From Mucilaginibacter rubeus (GTDB lineage: Bacteria > Bacteroidota > Bacteroidia > Sphingobacteriales > Sphingobacteriaceae): a stretch of DNA of 64,000 nt. Position 1 is the stretch's first letter, and each line of letters opens with the position of its first letter. The DNA is taken from positions 62,001-126,000 of the forward strand of contig NZ_BMKD01000010.1 of assembly GCF_014643835.1 (NCBI RefSeq). Direction: 5' to 3'. The position numbers were made by a program, and so were the translations under genes. The notes beneath the pieces are model-generated. The model was given only the letters and a program-made list of their open reading frames with translations. It was not told the origin of the DNA and made no database searches. Below are positions 8,558 to 16,743 of the stretch, one piece after another.

Positions 8558-9901
8558 ATGCTAAAAAACGCTAACAAACTACTGATCATTGCTTTCGTTT
8601 TACTGACCTGGTGTGCCGCCCTACCGGCCATGGCACAGGAAACCGAAAAAGACCCGGCGGAGAATACCGGCAAAAGCGGTGGTGATGATGAAGTATCAAC
8701 GGTATTAACTATCAATAATAAGGATGGTATATTCAGTTCAACAGCCTCGTTCAGCTTTGAAATTAAAAACACTTATGATACTAACCAGGAAGGCAGCATA
8801 TCATACAATATCACTACCGAAAATGGGCAAATTGTTAAAACCCTGTCAAAGCCGGTAAACCTGGGCAAAAAAAGCACTTCCAAATATGATTTTGAGGTAC
8901 CCAACCTAAAAACAGGTTTTTACAAGGTTAACATGATGATCAATGTGAGCGATTATGACGATACCACTCGCCGCGCTTTTGGGATCAGGCCGGAGGAAAT
9001 CCGGTCGCAATATGCCAGGCCGGCCGACTTTGACCAGTTTTGGCAAACCGCCAAAGATGAGCTGGCCAAAGTGAAACCCAATTACAAAATCACCGAAGTG
9101 CCATCCATGAACACCGAAAACCGCAAGGTTTACGAAATAGAAATGAAATCGCTGGATAACCTTACCATCCGCGGTTACATGACGGTGCCCATCAGCAAAA
9201 ATAAAAACAAGAAGTTTTCGGTATTGCTTGGCTTACCCGGCTACCAGGTAAAGCTATACCCCATAGTAGGCCTCGATCCCGACCTGGTAATCATCACGCT
9301 TAATACCCGTGGGCAAGGTACCAGCCGCGATGTGATCCATACCGAGCGCGATGCTTTTATCTCCTATCGCGTTGAGGATAAAAACAAGTACGTAATGCGC
9401 GGCGTGATTATGGATTGCGTACGCGCGGTTGATTTTATTTATGCGCAGCCTAATTTAAGACACGATCAGATCCTGGCTACCGGTGGCAGTATGGGCGGTT
9501 ACTTATCCCTGGCGCTTGCCGGCCTTGATCATAGGGTTACACTTTGCTCGGCACAAAACCCTATCATGAGCGATATCCGGAACCTGGTTGGCACCGTTGA
9601 ATGGCCCATTAACGACATTAAAAAATATGTTTTAAGTAAGCCTGGCGTAACATTTAACCAGGTACTCAACAACCTTGACTATTACGATACCAAAAACTTT
9701 GTAACAACCATAAAATGTCCTACTATTTTGGGCTTAGGCCTTTTGGACCCATATGTACCACCAGGCAATGGTTACGCGGTGTTCAATTCGATGCATGGCG
9801 ATAAGCACTTAATGGTATTTAAAAACCTTGGGCACGAGGTAAGCCAGGTATATAAGGATTATGAAGGCCGTTGGATGCGCGACACCTTTGGTTTATTTTA
9901 A
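8558..9901 (+). CDS. secreted acetyl xylan esterase-like (CE7/AXE1) hydrolase
   Basis: A 447-residue alpha/beta hydrolase with a signal peptide (cleavage after AMA near residue 26), then an immunoglobulin-like segment of about 100 residues, then an AXE1/cephalosporin-C deacetylase domain opening with QYARPADFDQFWQ. Catalytic triad candidates are Ser311 in GGSMGG, Asp397 in GLLDPYVPP and His426 in NLGHEVS. The ATG at 8558 is chosen because it begins the signal peptide and avoids overlap with the acyltransferase. Pairing of an acyltransferase with a periplasmic deacetylase suggests acetylation turnover of a surface or dietary glycan, which is inference. Confidence 0.87.
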   Translation: MLKNANKLLIIAFVLLTWCAALPAMAQETEKDPAENTGKSGGDDEVSTVLTINNKDGIFSSTASFSFEIKNTYDTNQEGSISYNITTENGQIVKTLSKPVNLGKKSTSKYDFEVPNLKTGFYKVNMMINVSDYDDTTRRAFGIRPEEIRSQYARPADFDQFWQTAKDELAKVKPNYKITEVPSMNTENRKVYEIEMKSLDNLTIRGYMTVPISKNKNKKFSVLLGLPGYQVKLYPIVGLDPDLVIITLNTRGQGTSRDVIHTERDAFISYRVEDKNKYVMRGVIMDCVRAVDFIYAQPNLRHDQILATGGSMGGYLSLALAGLDHRVTLCSAQNPIMSDIRNLVGTVEWPINDIKKYVLSKPGVTFNQVLNNLDYYDTKNFVTTIKCPTILGLGLLDPYVPPGNGYAVFNSMHGDKHLMVFKNLGHEVSQVYKDYEGRWMRDTFGLF

Positions 9902-9921
9902 AACGATTAAAATCTACACAC

Positions 9922-10770
9922 ATGACCTTGAAAAATACTTTATCAAAATATTTACTTACGGGGATAGTAATATTTGCCTTAGCCACAGGTAAAAGTTATG
10001 CAGGAGGTTTCCCGGTAAGGCCGGGCAGGATCTCGCTGTCGCCCTCGGCAACTTACTTTTTTGCCAATAAAGCCTGGGATGCCGACAGCCATAAAGGCGC
10101 ATTTGCCAATAACGGCAAGTTCAGTTCATGGAGCTATTCCTTATATTCGGAAGTTGGTTTAAGTCGCAGGTTTACCCTGTCGGTGCTGGCACCGTATGTG
10201 ATGAACACCTTTAGTACAGATCTGGGCACAAGCAAAAGCTCAGGTTTCCAGGATCTGGAAGTGGGTATCAGGTATTACCTGGCCAATATCAATTATAAAT
10301 ATTACTTCAGCTTACAGGGTACGGCTATTTTACCCATGTATACCAACACCGCGCTGGGCTATAACCAAAAAGGGGCCGAACTTAAACTGGCCTTTGCAGG
10401 CAGCGGGCATTTATTCGGCAAAAACTCATTCTTTATCCTTGAAAACGGCGTGCGCGAATATTTTGGCTATGAAAGCGTTTTTCAGGACAGGTACAACGCC
10501 ACATACGGCTTAACACTTGATAAAAAGTTCCGCGAGCAGATTTCCTTAAGTGTAGGCGGCTTTTATGCCACCAGTATCAATAAAGATTTTAACGTAAACC
10601 CAAGCGCCAGTAAAAACTTTGCCTTTAATCAGGTATCGCTAAGCTACGGCCATGCATTTGCCAAAAACCTGTCGCTGTTTTTAACCGGCGGCACCTTTGT
10701 TACCGGGCGAAATACCGGCGCAGGCACCAGCTTTTCGGCATCACTTAATTACCGGATAGATACGAAATAG
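9922..10770 (+). CDS. outer-membrane beta-barrel protein, transporter-like
   Basis: A 282-residue protein with a signal peptide (MTLKNTLSKYLLTGIVIFALATGKSYA split around residue 25) and a body of alternating aromatic/hydrophobic strands ending in Tyr-rich segments, typical of a 10- to 12-strand barrel. It resembles small outer-membrane proteins annotated as transporters for phenol-type compounds, without certainty. It starts 20 bases after the acetylesterase and is probably the last gene of the same operon. The upstream frame from 9871 is rejected because it lacks a signal peptide. Confidence 0.75.
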   Translation: MTLKNTLSKYLLTGIVIFALATGKSYAGGFPVRPGRISLSPSATYFFANKAWDADSHKGAFANNGKFSSWSYSLYSEVGLSRRFTLSVLAPYVMNTFSTDLGTSKSSGFQDLEVGIRYYLANINYKYYFSLQGTAILPMYTNTALGYNQKGAELKLAFAGSGHLFGKNSFFILENGVREYFGYESVFQDRYNATYGLTLDKKFREQISLSVGGFYATSINKDFNVNPSASKNFAFNQVSLSYGHAFAKNLSLFLTGGTFVTGRNTGAGTSFSASLNYRIDTK

Positions 10771-10847
10771 CTTATAAAGCTAAAAGCGGAAGGCATAAAG
10801 CTTAAAGCAATAGTAGTGTAGTTATCAAAAAACTTGTTTAGATTCTG

Positions 10848-11408
10848 CTATGCTAAATCTGCAGAAGTTTTTTCCATTTCAAACAGGTTCAATATTTCAT
10901 CCCAATTGTAAACGCGCACATGCTGGTGTTCGTGTTTATTGTGATGCGCATTAAACATGATGGCCTTGCCGCTGCAATAGTCGAGGTTTTTACAATGGTC
11001 ATCTATCATGTAATCGGTATGGATGATACTTTTATCGCCACACAGCACAATGTTACGCCAGCTGATAAACGGGAAATGCTCCTGAAGCCATTCCAACTTT
11101 TCGAATAACGACAGCGGAAATTCCGTAGCGGCCGATACGATGTATACCTCGTAATCTTCCATCAGCTTTTTAACAGCCTCGATAGCGCCGGGCATAACCG
11201 GTAACGTACGGAAAAACCCGGGTAAAATGAGAGAGGCCTTCGTTACGGCATCTAAGGGGAAAGCTTCTGCATGGGATAAGCCATCAATAGCTTCGAGGGT
11301 TGTAGTGATGCCATACAACTGTTCATAATATTTGATCAGTTGCGGCTCAACATCGGCAATAACACCATCCATATCAATGGCGATAGTTTTCTTGGTTTGC
11401 GTTTTCAT
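10848..11408 (-). CDS. 5'(3')-deoxyribonucleotidase (NT5C-like HAD phosphatase)
   Basis: A 186-residue HAD-family phosphatase. Motif I is IDMDGVIADVEP near residues 10-21, with the nucleophile and acid/base Asp pair; motif II is VSAATEFP; motif IV is the acidic pair in DYMIDDHCKN. The length and the LPVMPGAIEAVKKL segment fit the NT5C group, which removes phosphate from deoxynucleoside monophosphates. The ATG at 11408 is preferred: the longer frame would extend into the shared promoter of the divergent DeoR gene. Confidence 0.85.
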   Translation of the reverse strand: MKTQTKKTIAIDMDGVIADVEPQLIKYYEQLYGITTTLEAIDGLSHAEAFPLDAVTKASLILPGFFRTLPVMPGAIEAVKKLMEDYEVYIVSAATEFPLSLFEKLEWLQEHFPFISWRNIVLCGDKSIIHTDYMIDDHCKNLDYCSGKAIMFNAHHNKHEHQHVRVYNWDEILNLFEMEKTSADLA

Positions 11409-11426
11409 GCAACAAAGCAAAACATT

Positions 11427-11473
11427 ATTGCAATATTTTGCAAATAAATTATAATTTTGCATTATATTGCAAA
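11427..11473. promoter_or_regulatory. cluster of TTGCAA-type dyads (putative DeoR operator)
   Basis: Three inverted sites lie between the divergent genes: attgcaat (11427-11434), tttgcaaa (11437-11444, centred 10 bp away, one helical turn), and tttgca-6 bp-tgcaaa (11456-11473), which overlaps the -7 element and reaches almost to the regulator's start codon. Autoregulation by the adjacent DeoR-type protein is inferred. Confidence 0.5.
11452..11459 (+). promoter_or_regulatory. -7 element (TAATTTTG) of the DeoR gene
   Basis: Matches TAnnTTTG and lies 15 bases before the ATG at 11475, predicting a very short leader. It overlaps the third TTGCA dyad, as expected for a repressed promoter. Confidence 0.55.
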
Positions 11474-11474
11474 C

Positions 11475-12224
11475 ATGGTAAGAGAAGAAAGACTCCAGAT
11501 CATTTTAGATCACGTATCAAAAGATAACAAAGTTATGCTTGCCGAACTGAGCGAAAAACTCAATGTTTCGGAAGATACTGTACGCCGGGATATTAAAGTA
11601 TTGGCCGACCAGAAGTTGCTAACAGCAGTAAGGGGCGGCGCGGTTGCCCACTCTCCCATTCCGCACCATTACCGCGCGAGGGAAAAGCATGATATTGCCT
11701 CTAAGAAAGTCATCGCATCAAAAGTGTTGAGCTTTTTAAAAGACGGACAGGTTGTACTTTTTGACGGCGGTACATCAACCTTAGCTGTGGCTGAAAGCCT
11801 GCCGGATGATTTGAGGATCACCGTGGTTACCAACAGCTTTCCTGTTGCAAGCGCGCTTGAAGATCATCCAACGGTTGAGGTCATATTTGCCGGTGGGCGT
11901 CTGTATAAATCGTCCTTTACTACCATCGGCCATGAAACCATCAATGCCTTCAGGAATATCCGGGCCGATCTTTGTATTTTCGGGATTTGCAGTGTGCACC
12001 CTGCCATTGGTATCACAACAAGGGATTATGAAGAGGCCGAGATCAAGAAAACAATGATCGAAGTATCTAAAGAAACCATCGCCTTATCCACCTTAGAAAA
12101 AATAAACAAAGCCGATTCTTATTACATAGGCCCGGTAACAGAACTGGATACCATCATTACCGATGTTTCTCCCGACAATGAAGAACTTTCGGCATACAGG
12201 GAAGCAGGCATTAATATCTTTTAA
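11475..12224 (+). CDS. DeoR/GlpR family transcriptional regulator
   Basis: A 249-residue repressor-type protein. The N-terminal winged helix shows the DeoR pattern (MVREERLQIILDHV, then LAELSEKLNVSEDTVRRDI near residues 22-40). The C-terminal DeoRC sugar-phosphate sensor domain shows VLFDGGTSTLAVAESL, VVTNSFPVASAL and IFAGGRLYKSSFTTIG. Such proteins usually respond to a phosphorylated sugar. The neighbour is a nucleotidase, so a deoxyribose- or nucleoside-linked signal is possible but not shown. The start at ATG 11475 matches the canonical DeoR N-terminus. Confidence 0.9.
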   Translation: MVREERLQIILDHVSKDNKVMLAELSEKLNVSEDTVRRDIKVLADQKLLTAVRGGAVAHSPIPHHYRAREKHDIASKKVIASKVLSFLKDGQVVLFDGGTSTLAVAESLPDDLRITVVTNSFPVASALEDHPTVEVIFAGGRLYKSSFTTIGHETINAFRNIRADLCIFGICSVHPAIGITTRDYEEAEIKKTMIEVSKETIALSTLEKINKADSYYIGPVTELDTIITDVSPDNEELSAYREAGINIF

Positions 12225-12256
12225 TATAACACTACCGCTGGCTTTCAACCCGTGGT

Positions 12257-12730
12257 TTAATACTTGTACTTCCCAAACATTTCCTCAATAACCTTAGTAC
12301 GATAATCAAAAATCTGTTCAACCTTGCTTTTAACGAAAACGGCATTAGCAAATCTCCCTATTGCACCATAAGGGATAGCGTAATGTAAGAGGTCGGTCAT
12401 GTGCACTCCACCGTCAATTTCTTTAAAATGGTGTTGGTGGTGCCATAAAGCGTATGGCCCGAAACGCTGCTCATCAACAAAATACTTTTTATCATCAACA
12501 TGAGTGATCTCTGTCATCCAGTTCATTTTAATACCTAATAACGGCGAGATCTTATAAGTGATGATCATTCCGGGGTACATTTTTGTCTCGGCGGTATAAT
12601 CAGATGTTACTACGAAGCTCATGTCACTGGGTGTGATCTTAGCCAAATTTAATGGCGACGAAAAAAAATCCCAGGCCTGATCAAGGCTGACAGGAATGGA
12701 TTGTTCTTTTTTTAAAACGTATGTTTTCAC
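12257..12730 (-). CDS. SRPBCC family protein (cyclase/dehydrase-like)
   Basis: A 157-residue protein of the START-like SRPBCC fold, opening with a strand followed by IPVSLDQAWDFFSSPLNLAKITP, a common pattern in this family. The C-terminal helix (FANAVFVKSKVEQIFDYR) also fits. These proteins bind hydrophobic ligands in a deep pocket; the ligand is unknown. The start codon is GTG at 12730; no better start exists in the conserved N-terminus. It is convergent with the DeoR gene, 32 bases apart. Confidence 0.85.
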   Translation of the reverse strand: MKTYVLKKEQSIPVSLDQAWDFFSSPLNLAKITPSDMSFVVTSDYTAETKMYPGMIITYKISPLLGIKMNWMTEITHVDDKKYFVDEQRFGPYALWHHQHHFKEIDGGVHMTDLLHYAIPYGAIGRFANAVFVKSKVEQIFDYRTKVIEEMFGKYKY

Positions 12731-12793
12731 GATGACGTAACAAGAAGGGACGGATAAGTGTTTTGGTCGACTCGCCCAATGGGCTATAAAATG

Positions 12794-12879
12794 ATGTCAT
12801 TGCGAGCGTAGCGCGGCAATCGCATACCATACAGAACCGCTCTGCGTCCGTGCGATTGCTTCGTTCCTCGCAATGACAT
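12794..12879. repeat. TGTCATTGCGAG palindromic repeat, copy 1
   Basis: The ends are inverted: atgtcattgcgag (12794-12806) against ctcgcaatgacat (12867-12879). Inner arms are gcaatcgca / tgcgattgc. A similar element is at 16929-17025. It sits between two minus-strand genes. Confidence 0.85.
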
Positions 12880-12891
12880 TTTTTTCTGACC

Positions 12892-13728
12892 CTACCGATC
12901 TTCCTTCCCTATTGGCAAATCCCTTCTTGACCATTCGCTCCAGGAGCCAACGTAAAGCTTTGGGCCGTTGATGCCTGCGTAATCCATACCCAGTAAGGTA
13001 TGGCAGGCTGTAACACCCGAACCGCAGTGAACTATTACTTCGCTATGCGCTACATCGCCAATTGCAGCATCATAAGCCTTGCGCAACTCATCAGCGGGTA
13101 AATACTTACCGTCGGCACCGAGGTTGTTGATATAAGGCAGGTTTAACGCCCCGGGGATATGACCGGCTATCAAATCCAAAGGCTCTGTCTGGCCCAGGTA
13201 GCGTGGCGTTTCGCGTACGTCAATTACCAGTCGTGAGGGATCCTGTGCAGCTTCTCCGGCCTCCGCTATCTCAACAGTATTTGCATATTCGTGTGTTACC
13301 GGATACGGATCAACCGCAACCGGCGTATAAGCTTCTGCGCTCAATGTTATACCTGCATCCTTAGCAGCCTGTAAGCCGCCATTTAGTACCTGTACATTTT
13401 CATGACCAATTGCCCGCAGCATCCACCACAAACGTGATGCGCTGAACGCGCCTGATTTATCGTCATAAACCACTACGTGACTGTCGGGTGTAATGCCCCA
13501 GTTACCTAACAATACAGCAAACTCCTGTATATTAGGCAACGGATGTCTGCCGCCAAAGGCAGGGTCATCGGGTTTAGTGGTAAGGTGCTGATCAAGGTCG
13601 GCGTAGATGGCGTGGTTTAAATGGCCTGCCAGGTAACGCTGGTAAGAGTCCTGCCCTCCGCGGGCATCAATAAGAATAGTATCCTGTGCGGCTAAAGCCG
13701 GGTCGTTGATTTCAATAAGTGGCGACAT
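12892..13728 (-). CDS. sulfurtransferase (tandem rhodanese, SseA-like)
   Basis: A 278-residue protein of two rhodanese domains. The N-terminal domain lacks a catalytic Cys; the C-terminal domain carries Cys235 in the loop HCGSGVTAC, the CGSGVTA form typical of 3-mercaptopyruvate sulfurtransferases. Other family marks are LIDARGG, AGHLNHAIYADLD, VYDDKSGAFSASRLWW and LVIDVRETPRYLG. It transfers sulfur from a donor such as mercaptopyruvate to cyanide or thiols in the cytoplasm. Confidence 0.9.
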   Translation of the reverse strand: MSPLIEINDPALAAQDTILIDARGGQDSYQRYLAGHLNHAIYADLDQHLTTKPDDPAFGGRHPLPNIQEFAVLLGNWGITPDSHVVVYDDKSGAFSASRLWWMLRAIGHENVQVLNGGLQAAKDAGITLSAEAYTPVAVDPYPVTHEYANTVEIAEAGEAAQDPSRLVIDVRETPRYLGQTEPLDLIAGHIPGALNLPYINNLGADGKYLPADELRKAYDAAIGDVAHSEVIVHCGSGVTACHTLLGMDYAGINGPKLYVGSWSEWSRRDLPIGKEDR

Positions 13729-13787
13729 AGGTATATCTGATATGTTTTAATATCAAATATAGATACACGCTTTGGGTTTCGGCAAAT

Positions 13788-14261
13788 TTACTGCACTATT
13801 TTATTGGCGCAGTATGAGCTTGCAAAAGCCTCGGGCTTGGCCTTAAACACAAAACCCATGCTCAGGATGTAACCCATAGCCTCGTGCAGGGCCGCGTTAC
13901 TTTTAAACATCGGGTTGGTGTTAATGTCGGCATGTACCTCAAGCTCCACATCATACAGGTCGAGCAAATCGCAAAGCTTGTAAGCAATGTCGATAGACTT
14001 CTGCACCTCGCTCAGCATTCTTTCTTTAATGCTCATTTTTTGCGAAGTACGCTCCTGGTGTATGAACATAAAAGCGCCGCGTTTTTCGCGCAGAAACACA
14101 ATCACCGTTGCAAAATCCGTTACGGATCCTTTAACTTGCGAGTCGGTGCCGATACATACTTTTAGCTTGTTGCCAAGGAGGGCTTCGCGTTCAATTGCCT
14201 TTTCAACCTCTTCCATAATGGGCGATTGGATTACTTCGCCGCTGAATTTTCTCCAGGTCAT
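13788..14261 (-). CDS. YkuK-like (DUF458) RNase H-fold protein
   Basis: A 157-residue protein matching the DUF458/YkuK family: KVCIGTDSQVKGSVTDFATVIV near residues 33-54 carries the first acidic residue of an RNase H-like fold, and LEVHADINTNPMFKSN near 106-121 carries further acidic residues. The family is widely conserved and its biochemical role is not established. It lies 59 bases upstream (in transcription) of the rhodanese gene and may be cotranscribed with it. Confidence 0.85.
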   Translation of the reverse strand: MTWRKFSGEVIQSPIMEEVEKAIEREALLGNKLKVCIGTDSQVKGSVTDFATVIVFLREKRGAFMFIHQERTSQKMSIKERMLSEVQKSIDIAYKLCDLLDLYDVELEVHADINTNPMFKSNAALHEAMGYILSMGFVFKAKPEAFASSYCANKIVQ

Positions 14262-14446
14262 AAAAATTATTTTAGGTAAATTTTAGGCGACCTCTTTTAT
14301 GGGTCTATAAAAATAAGCGATAACGTTTCATATTAACGTAAATAACGTGTGATTTATTTGTTAACATTTACCTGATTATTAACAGGTTGGTTGCATTTCG
14401 AATATCGGATTTGGGATTTCGAAATTAAAGAGGAAAGAGTTTTTTT

Positions 14447-14597
14447 ACTGGTCGAAGTTTAGCGATAGCGTAACTTCGTCCCAAAACAGGGCAAGAATTC
14501 TGCTTGCGGAAGCGGAAAAGTAAATTGATTGTATAGTTAAGCTGAAAGCTTAAGGCATTTTAGGACGAAGTTACGCTATCGCTAAACTTCGACCAGT
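14447..14597. repeat. 35-bp perfect inverted repeat
   Basis: 14447-14481 and 14563-14597 are exact reverse complements over 35 bases, separated by 81 bases. The arms begin actggtcgaagtttagcg and end with the complement of ggacgaagttacg. An RNA or single strand from here would form a long hairpin. It lies in a 550-base gene-free region before the YkuK gene. Confidence 0.9.
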
Positions 14598-14620
14598 TGG
14601 GATGTTCGGAAGAGGTTCGA

Positions 14621-14741
14621 ATTCCCTCCTTGGGGAGGGGTGCGTTGGAGAAGTGTAGTGGCAGGGAGGGGTTTATCCGCTATTTTGACGATGTAAACAA
14701 GTCTATGAAACCCCTCCCTACACCCTCCCAAGGGAGGGAAT
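14621..14741. repeat. CCCTCC-type palindromic repeat
   Basis: attccctccttgg at the left is inverted relative to ccaagggagggaat at the right, with an inner inverted pair (gggaggggttt / aaacccctccc). It is related in sequence to elements at 28446-28533 and near 63787-63812. A 61-64 codon frame can be read on either strand but consists only of repeat. Confidence 0.8.
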
Positions 14742-14815
14742 CGCTCAATCCCGCGCTTTTTATCCGCGCGAGCCAAAAATAAAAAAAACCAAAATCGAAA
14801 TTCCCAGATCCGAAA

Positions 14816-15547
14816 TCAGGACAACGCAGCCTTGATCCTGTTCTCGGCTTCCAATACCAGGTCGCCAATCGGGGTTTTACCGGGCTCAATCGGTTCAAGT
14901 ACCGTCCAGGTCATGGATATAAAAGTATTAAGCGGATAAAAGCCATATTGTACAACCTTCCAGCTATTTTTTATGGCGATGGGCACCAGCAATGCTTCAG
15001 GGCATTTTTTTAGCAGCATGGCAACACCTCCCGGCTGAAAAGACCGTACTACACCATCCTTAGAGCGGGTACCTTCCGGAAAGATCACTGCCGACCAGTT
15101 ATTGGCTTTCATGCGCTCACCTAAACTTATCATTTCGGTCATGGATTGGCGGGAGTCTTTCCTGTCGATATTAGCACCGCCGCCGTGTTTCAGATTGTAA
15201 CTGATAGAGGGGATCCCTTTGGTAAGCTCTATTTTAGAAACAAACTTGGCGTGATACTTGCGCAGGTAATAAATAAGCGGGGGGATATCGAGCAGGCTTT
15301 GATGATTGGCCACAAATATAATTGGCCTACCCATCGGCAAATTTTGCTTATTGATAAAAGTTACCGTATCGCCAATGATATAAAAAGTGCGGAACAGGCA
15401 TAAGTTCAGGATATCAACCGAACGTTTGTGCGCGGCATAGCCAAAAAAACGAAAGCAGATCCACTGGATGGGCTGAAAAATAACCAGGGCTAAAAAAAAT
15501 GCAATTATGGCAAAGGGCGACAGGATATAACCTAATAACTTCTTCAT
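14816..15547 (-). CDS. 1-acyl-sn-glycerol-3-phosphate acyltransferase (PlsC-like)
   Basis: A 243-residue membrane-associated acyltransferase. An N-terminal hydrophobic helix is followed by the catalytic NHQSLLD box (HX4D near residues 82-87) and the substrate-binding FPEGTRS box (near 157-162). It adds the second acyl chain to lysophosphatidic acid in phospholipid synthesis, or acts on a related lysolipid. The ATG at 15547 is chosen over a TTG one codon upstream. A TAACTTTG -7 element on the minus strand (15562-15555) lies only seven bases before the ATG, so the transcript is nearly leaderless. Confidence 0.9.
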   Translation of the reverse strand: MKKLLGYILSPFAIIAFFLALVIFQPIQWICFRFFGYAAHKRSVDILNLCLFRTFYIIGDTVTFINKQNLPMGRPIIFVANHQSLLDIPPLIYYLRKYHAKFVSKIELTKGIPSISYNLKHGGGANIDRKDSRQSMTEMISLGERMKANNWSAVIFPEGTRSKDGVVRSFQPGGVAMLLKKCPEALLVPIAIKNSWKVVQYGFYPLNTFISMTWTVLEPIEPGKTPIGDLVLEAENRIKAALS

Positions 15548-15554
15548 CAATGGG

Positions 15555-15562
15555 CAAAGTTA
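15555..15562 (-). promoter_or_regulatory. -7 element (TAACTTTG) of the plsC-like gene
   Basis: Reads TAACTTTG on the minus strand, seven bases before the ATG at 15547, predicting a leader of nearly zero length. Confidence 0.5.
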
Positions 15563-15586
15563 TATTTTTTTCAGTAATGCAATAAT

Positions 15587-16147
15587 TTACAAACGGTTTT
15601 CTGTTAGCAACAGTCGCACTTTAAGTACCGCGGCCACAGTCATGGAATCAGTAATCTCGCCATCGCAAACCATACGGTAAATTTCAGCAAAAGGCACTTT
15701 TCTGATAATCAGCTGTTCGGTTTCTTCGGGTTCGGCTTCAAACTGCTCAAGGCCCCGGGCCAGGTACAATATGCTCAACTCATCGCTTACTGAATTGCTG
15801 AGGTGCAGGCGCTGGATCTCCGTCCATTGAGAGGCTTTTAACCCGGTTTCTTCAAGCAATTCACGTTTGGCCGATTCGAGCGGATCCGTACCTTCAGGGC
15901 CACCACCTTCTGGCATTTCCCAGCTGTACTGATTTAATGCGAAGCGAAATTGCCCTACAAGATAAGTATTTAGTTCAGCGTCTAAGGGTAAAACACCAAT
16001 CGCCACATTTTTAAAATGTATTTTACCATAAATACCGGGATTACCGGAAGGGTTAATAACCTGGTATTCGGTTAGGTTGATCCAGGGGTTATCGTAGATA
16101 TTTTTTTGGGACGTTATTTTCCAGGGGTTATCTTCAGGGTGATGCAT
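15587..16147 (-). CDS. NUDIX hydrolase (ADP-sugar pyrophosphatase-like)
   Basis: A 186-residue protein with a complete Nudix box (GGGPEGTDPLESAKRELLEE followed by TGL, about residues 80-102), matching GX5EX7REUXEEXGU. The upstream AFRFALNQ-like segment (GQFRFALNQYSWEMPEG) is typical of ADP-ribose or GDP-mannose pyrophosphatases. It would hydrolyse a nucleoside diphosphate linked to a sugar with magnesium. It lies just upstream of the plsC-like gene on the same strand, but the latter has its own -7 element. Confidence 0.9.
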   Translation of the reverse strand: MHHPEDNPWKITSQKNIYDNPWINLTEYQVINPSGNPGIYGKIHFKNVAIGVLPLDAELNTYLVGQFRFALNQYSWEMPEGGGPEGTDPLESAKRELLEETGLKASQWTEIQRLHLSNSVSDELSILYLARGLEQFEAEPEETEQLIIRKVPFAEIYRMVCDGEITDSMTVAAVLKVRLLLTENRL

Positions 16148-16180
16148 GGCCTAAAAATAGACATCTTTTTATTAAAAAAA

Positions 16181-16335
16181 TGTCATTTCGACAGAGCAGG
16201 GAAGGGAATGAACGCCCGGAGCGAAAGAGAAATCTTGTACACCCTGCCAGTGGCTATGCATGTTGGGAAGCATGGCGTATGGGAGATTTCTCCTCACCCT
16301 CCTGCACTTTTCCCAGCGGGTTCGTCGAAACGACA
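16181..16335. repeat. TGTCATTTCGA palindromic repeat, copy 1
   Basis: tgtcatttcgacagag at 16181 is inverted relative to ttcgtcgaaacgaca ending at 16335. Inner inverted segments (gagaaatct / agatttctc) make a long imperfect stem. A similar element is at 30002-30130. Confidence 0.75.
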
Positions 16336-16356
16336 CTTTCTTACAATACAATGGTA

Positions 16357-16409
16357 CCCCTTAAACACAGCCGCCTCGTCCTTAAGTATAGCAAGCACTT
16401 CCGGCCTTA
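16357..16409 (-). pseudogene. fragment of a GHL10-like gene (C-terminal tail)
   Basis: On the minus strand this stretch reads RPEVLAILKDEAAVFKG, nearly identical to the last residues of the intact protein encoded at 17048-18136 (RPEVLAILKDEVAAFKAS). Nucleotide similarity covers about 55 bases and then stops. It is a leftover of a duplicated or recombined copy, lying about 20 bases from a palindromic repeat, just as the intact gene does. Confidence 0.7.
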
Positions 16410-16445
16410 AAGTCAAAAATCGTTGATAGAAATCAGAAACTTATC

Positions 16446-16670
16446 TCAACCGTTGTCTTTAATTTCTTTCAATATTGGTTCTTCCATATTAATTTCCATC
16501 TTCGATACTATAGGATTGCCTAACTCAACATCAATAGGATCATCCCAAAGAGTATCACATTCGGCACAAAGTAAAAACAGTTTACTGGTTAAAGAGTCTT
16601 TTATAATATCAACCCAACCCTGATTGCAAAATGGGCACCACGCAACGTGATAATTACTATTATTGATCAT
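16446..16670 (-). CDS. small CxxC zinc-ribbon-like protein (74 aa)
   Basis: Two CxxC pairs (WCPFCNQGW near residue 12 and LCAECDTLWDD near residue 35) suggest a zinc-binding ribbon, followed by an acidic tail. Similar short proteins of unknown function occur scattered in bacterial genomes, sometimes in accessory regions beside toxin genes; no toxin gene is seen here. A 10-bp perfect hairpin (16688-16717) lies in the leader. The setting among gene fragments and repeats suggests acquired or decaying material. Confidence 0.6.
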   Translation of the reverse strand: MINNSNYHVAWCPFCNQGWVDIIKDSLTSKLFLLCAECDTLWDDPIDVELGNPIVSKMEINMEEPILKEIKDNG

Positions 16671-16687
16671 ATGTATTTATTTTGTTC

Positions 16688-16717
16688 CCTCAGGGTCCTC
16701 TGCGGGAGACCCTGAGG
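16688..16717. promoter_or_regulatory. perfect hairpin in the leader of the CxxC gene
   Basis: cctcagggtc (16688-16697) pairs perfectly with gaccctgagg (16708-16717) around a 10-base loop, 18 bases before the start codon at 16670. It could be an operator, an mRNA structure or another short repeat; no second copy was noticed. Confidence 0.5.
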
Positions 16718-16743
16718 TTCTCCTCATTCAAAGACACATCTAA

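Noticed and set aside
14582-14782. 61- and 64-codon frames on both strands
   Set aside because: They read through the CCCTCC-type palindrome, which gives open frames on both strands because of its symmetry.
16106-16426. Plus-strand frames of 106 and 76 codons
   Set aside because: They are translations of a palindromic repeat and of the pseudogene fragment read antisense; no promoter or protein character.
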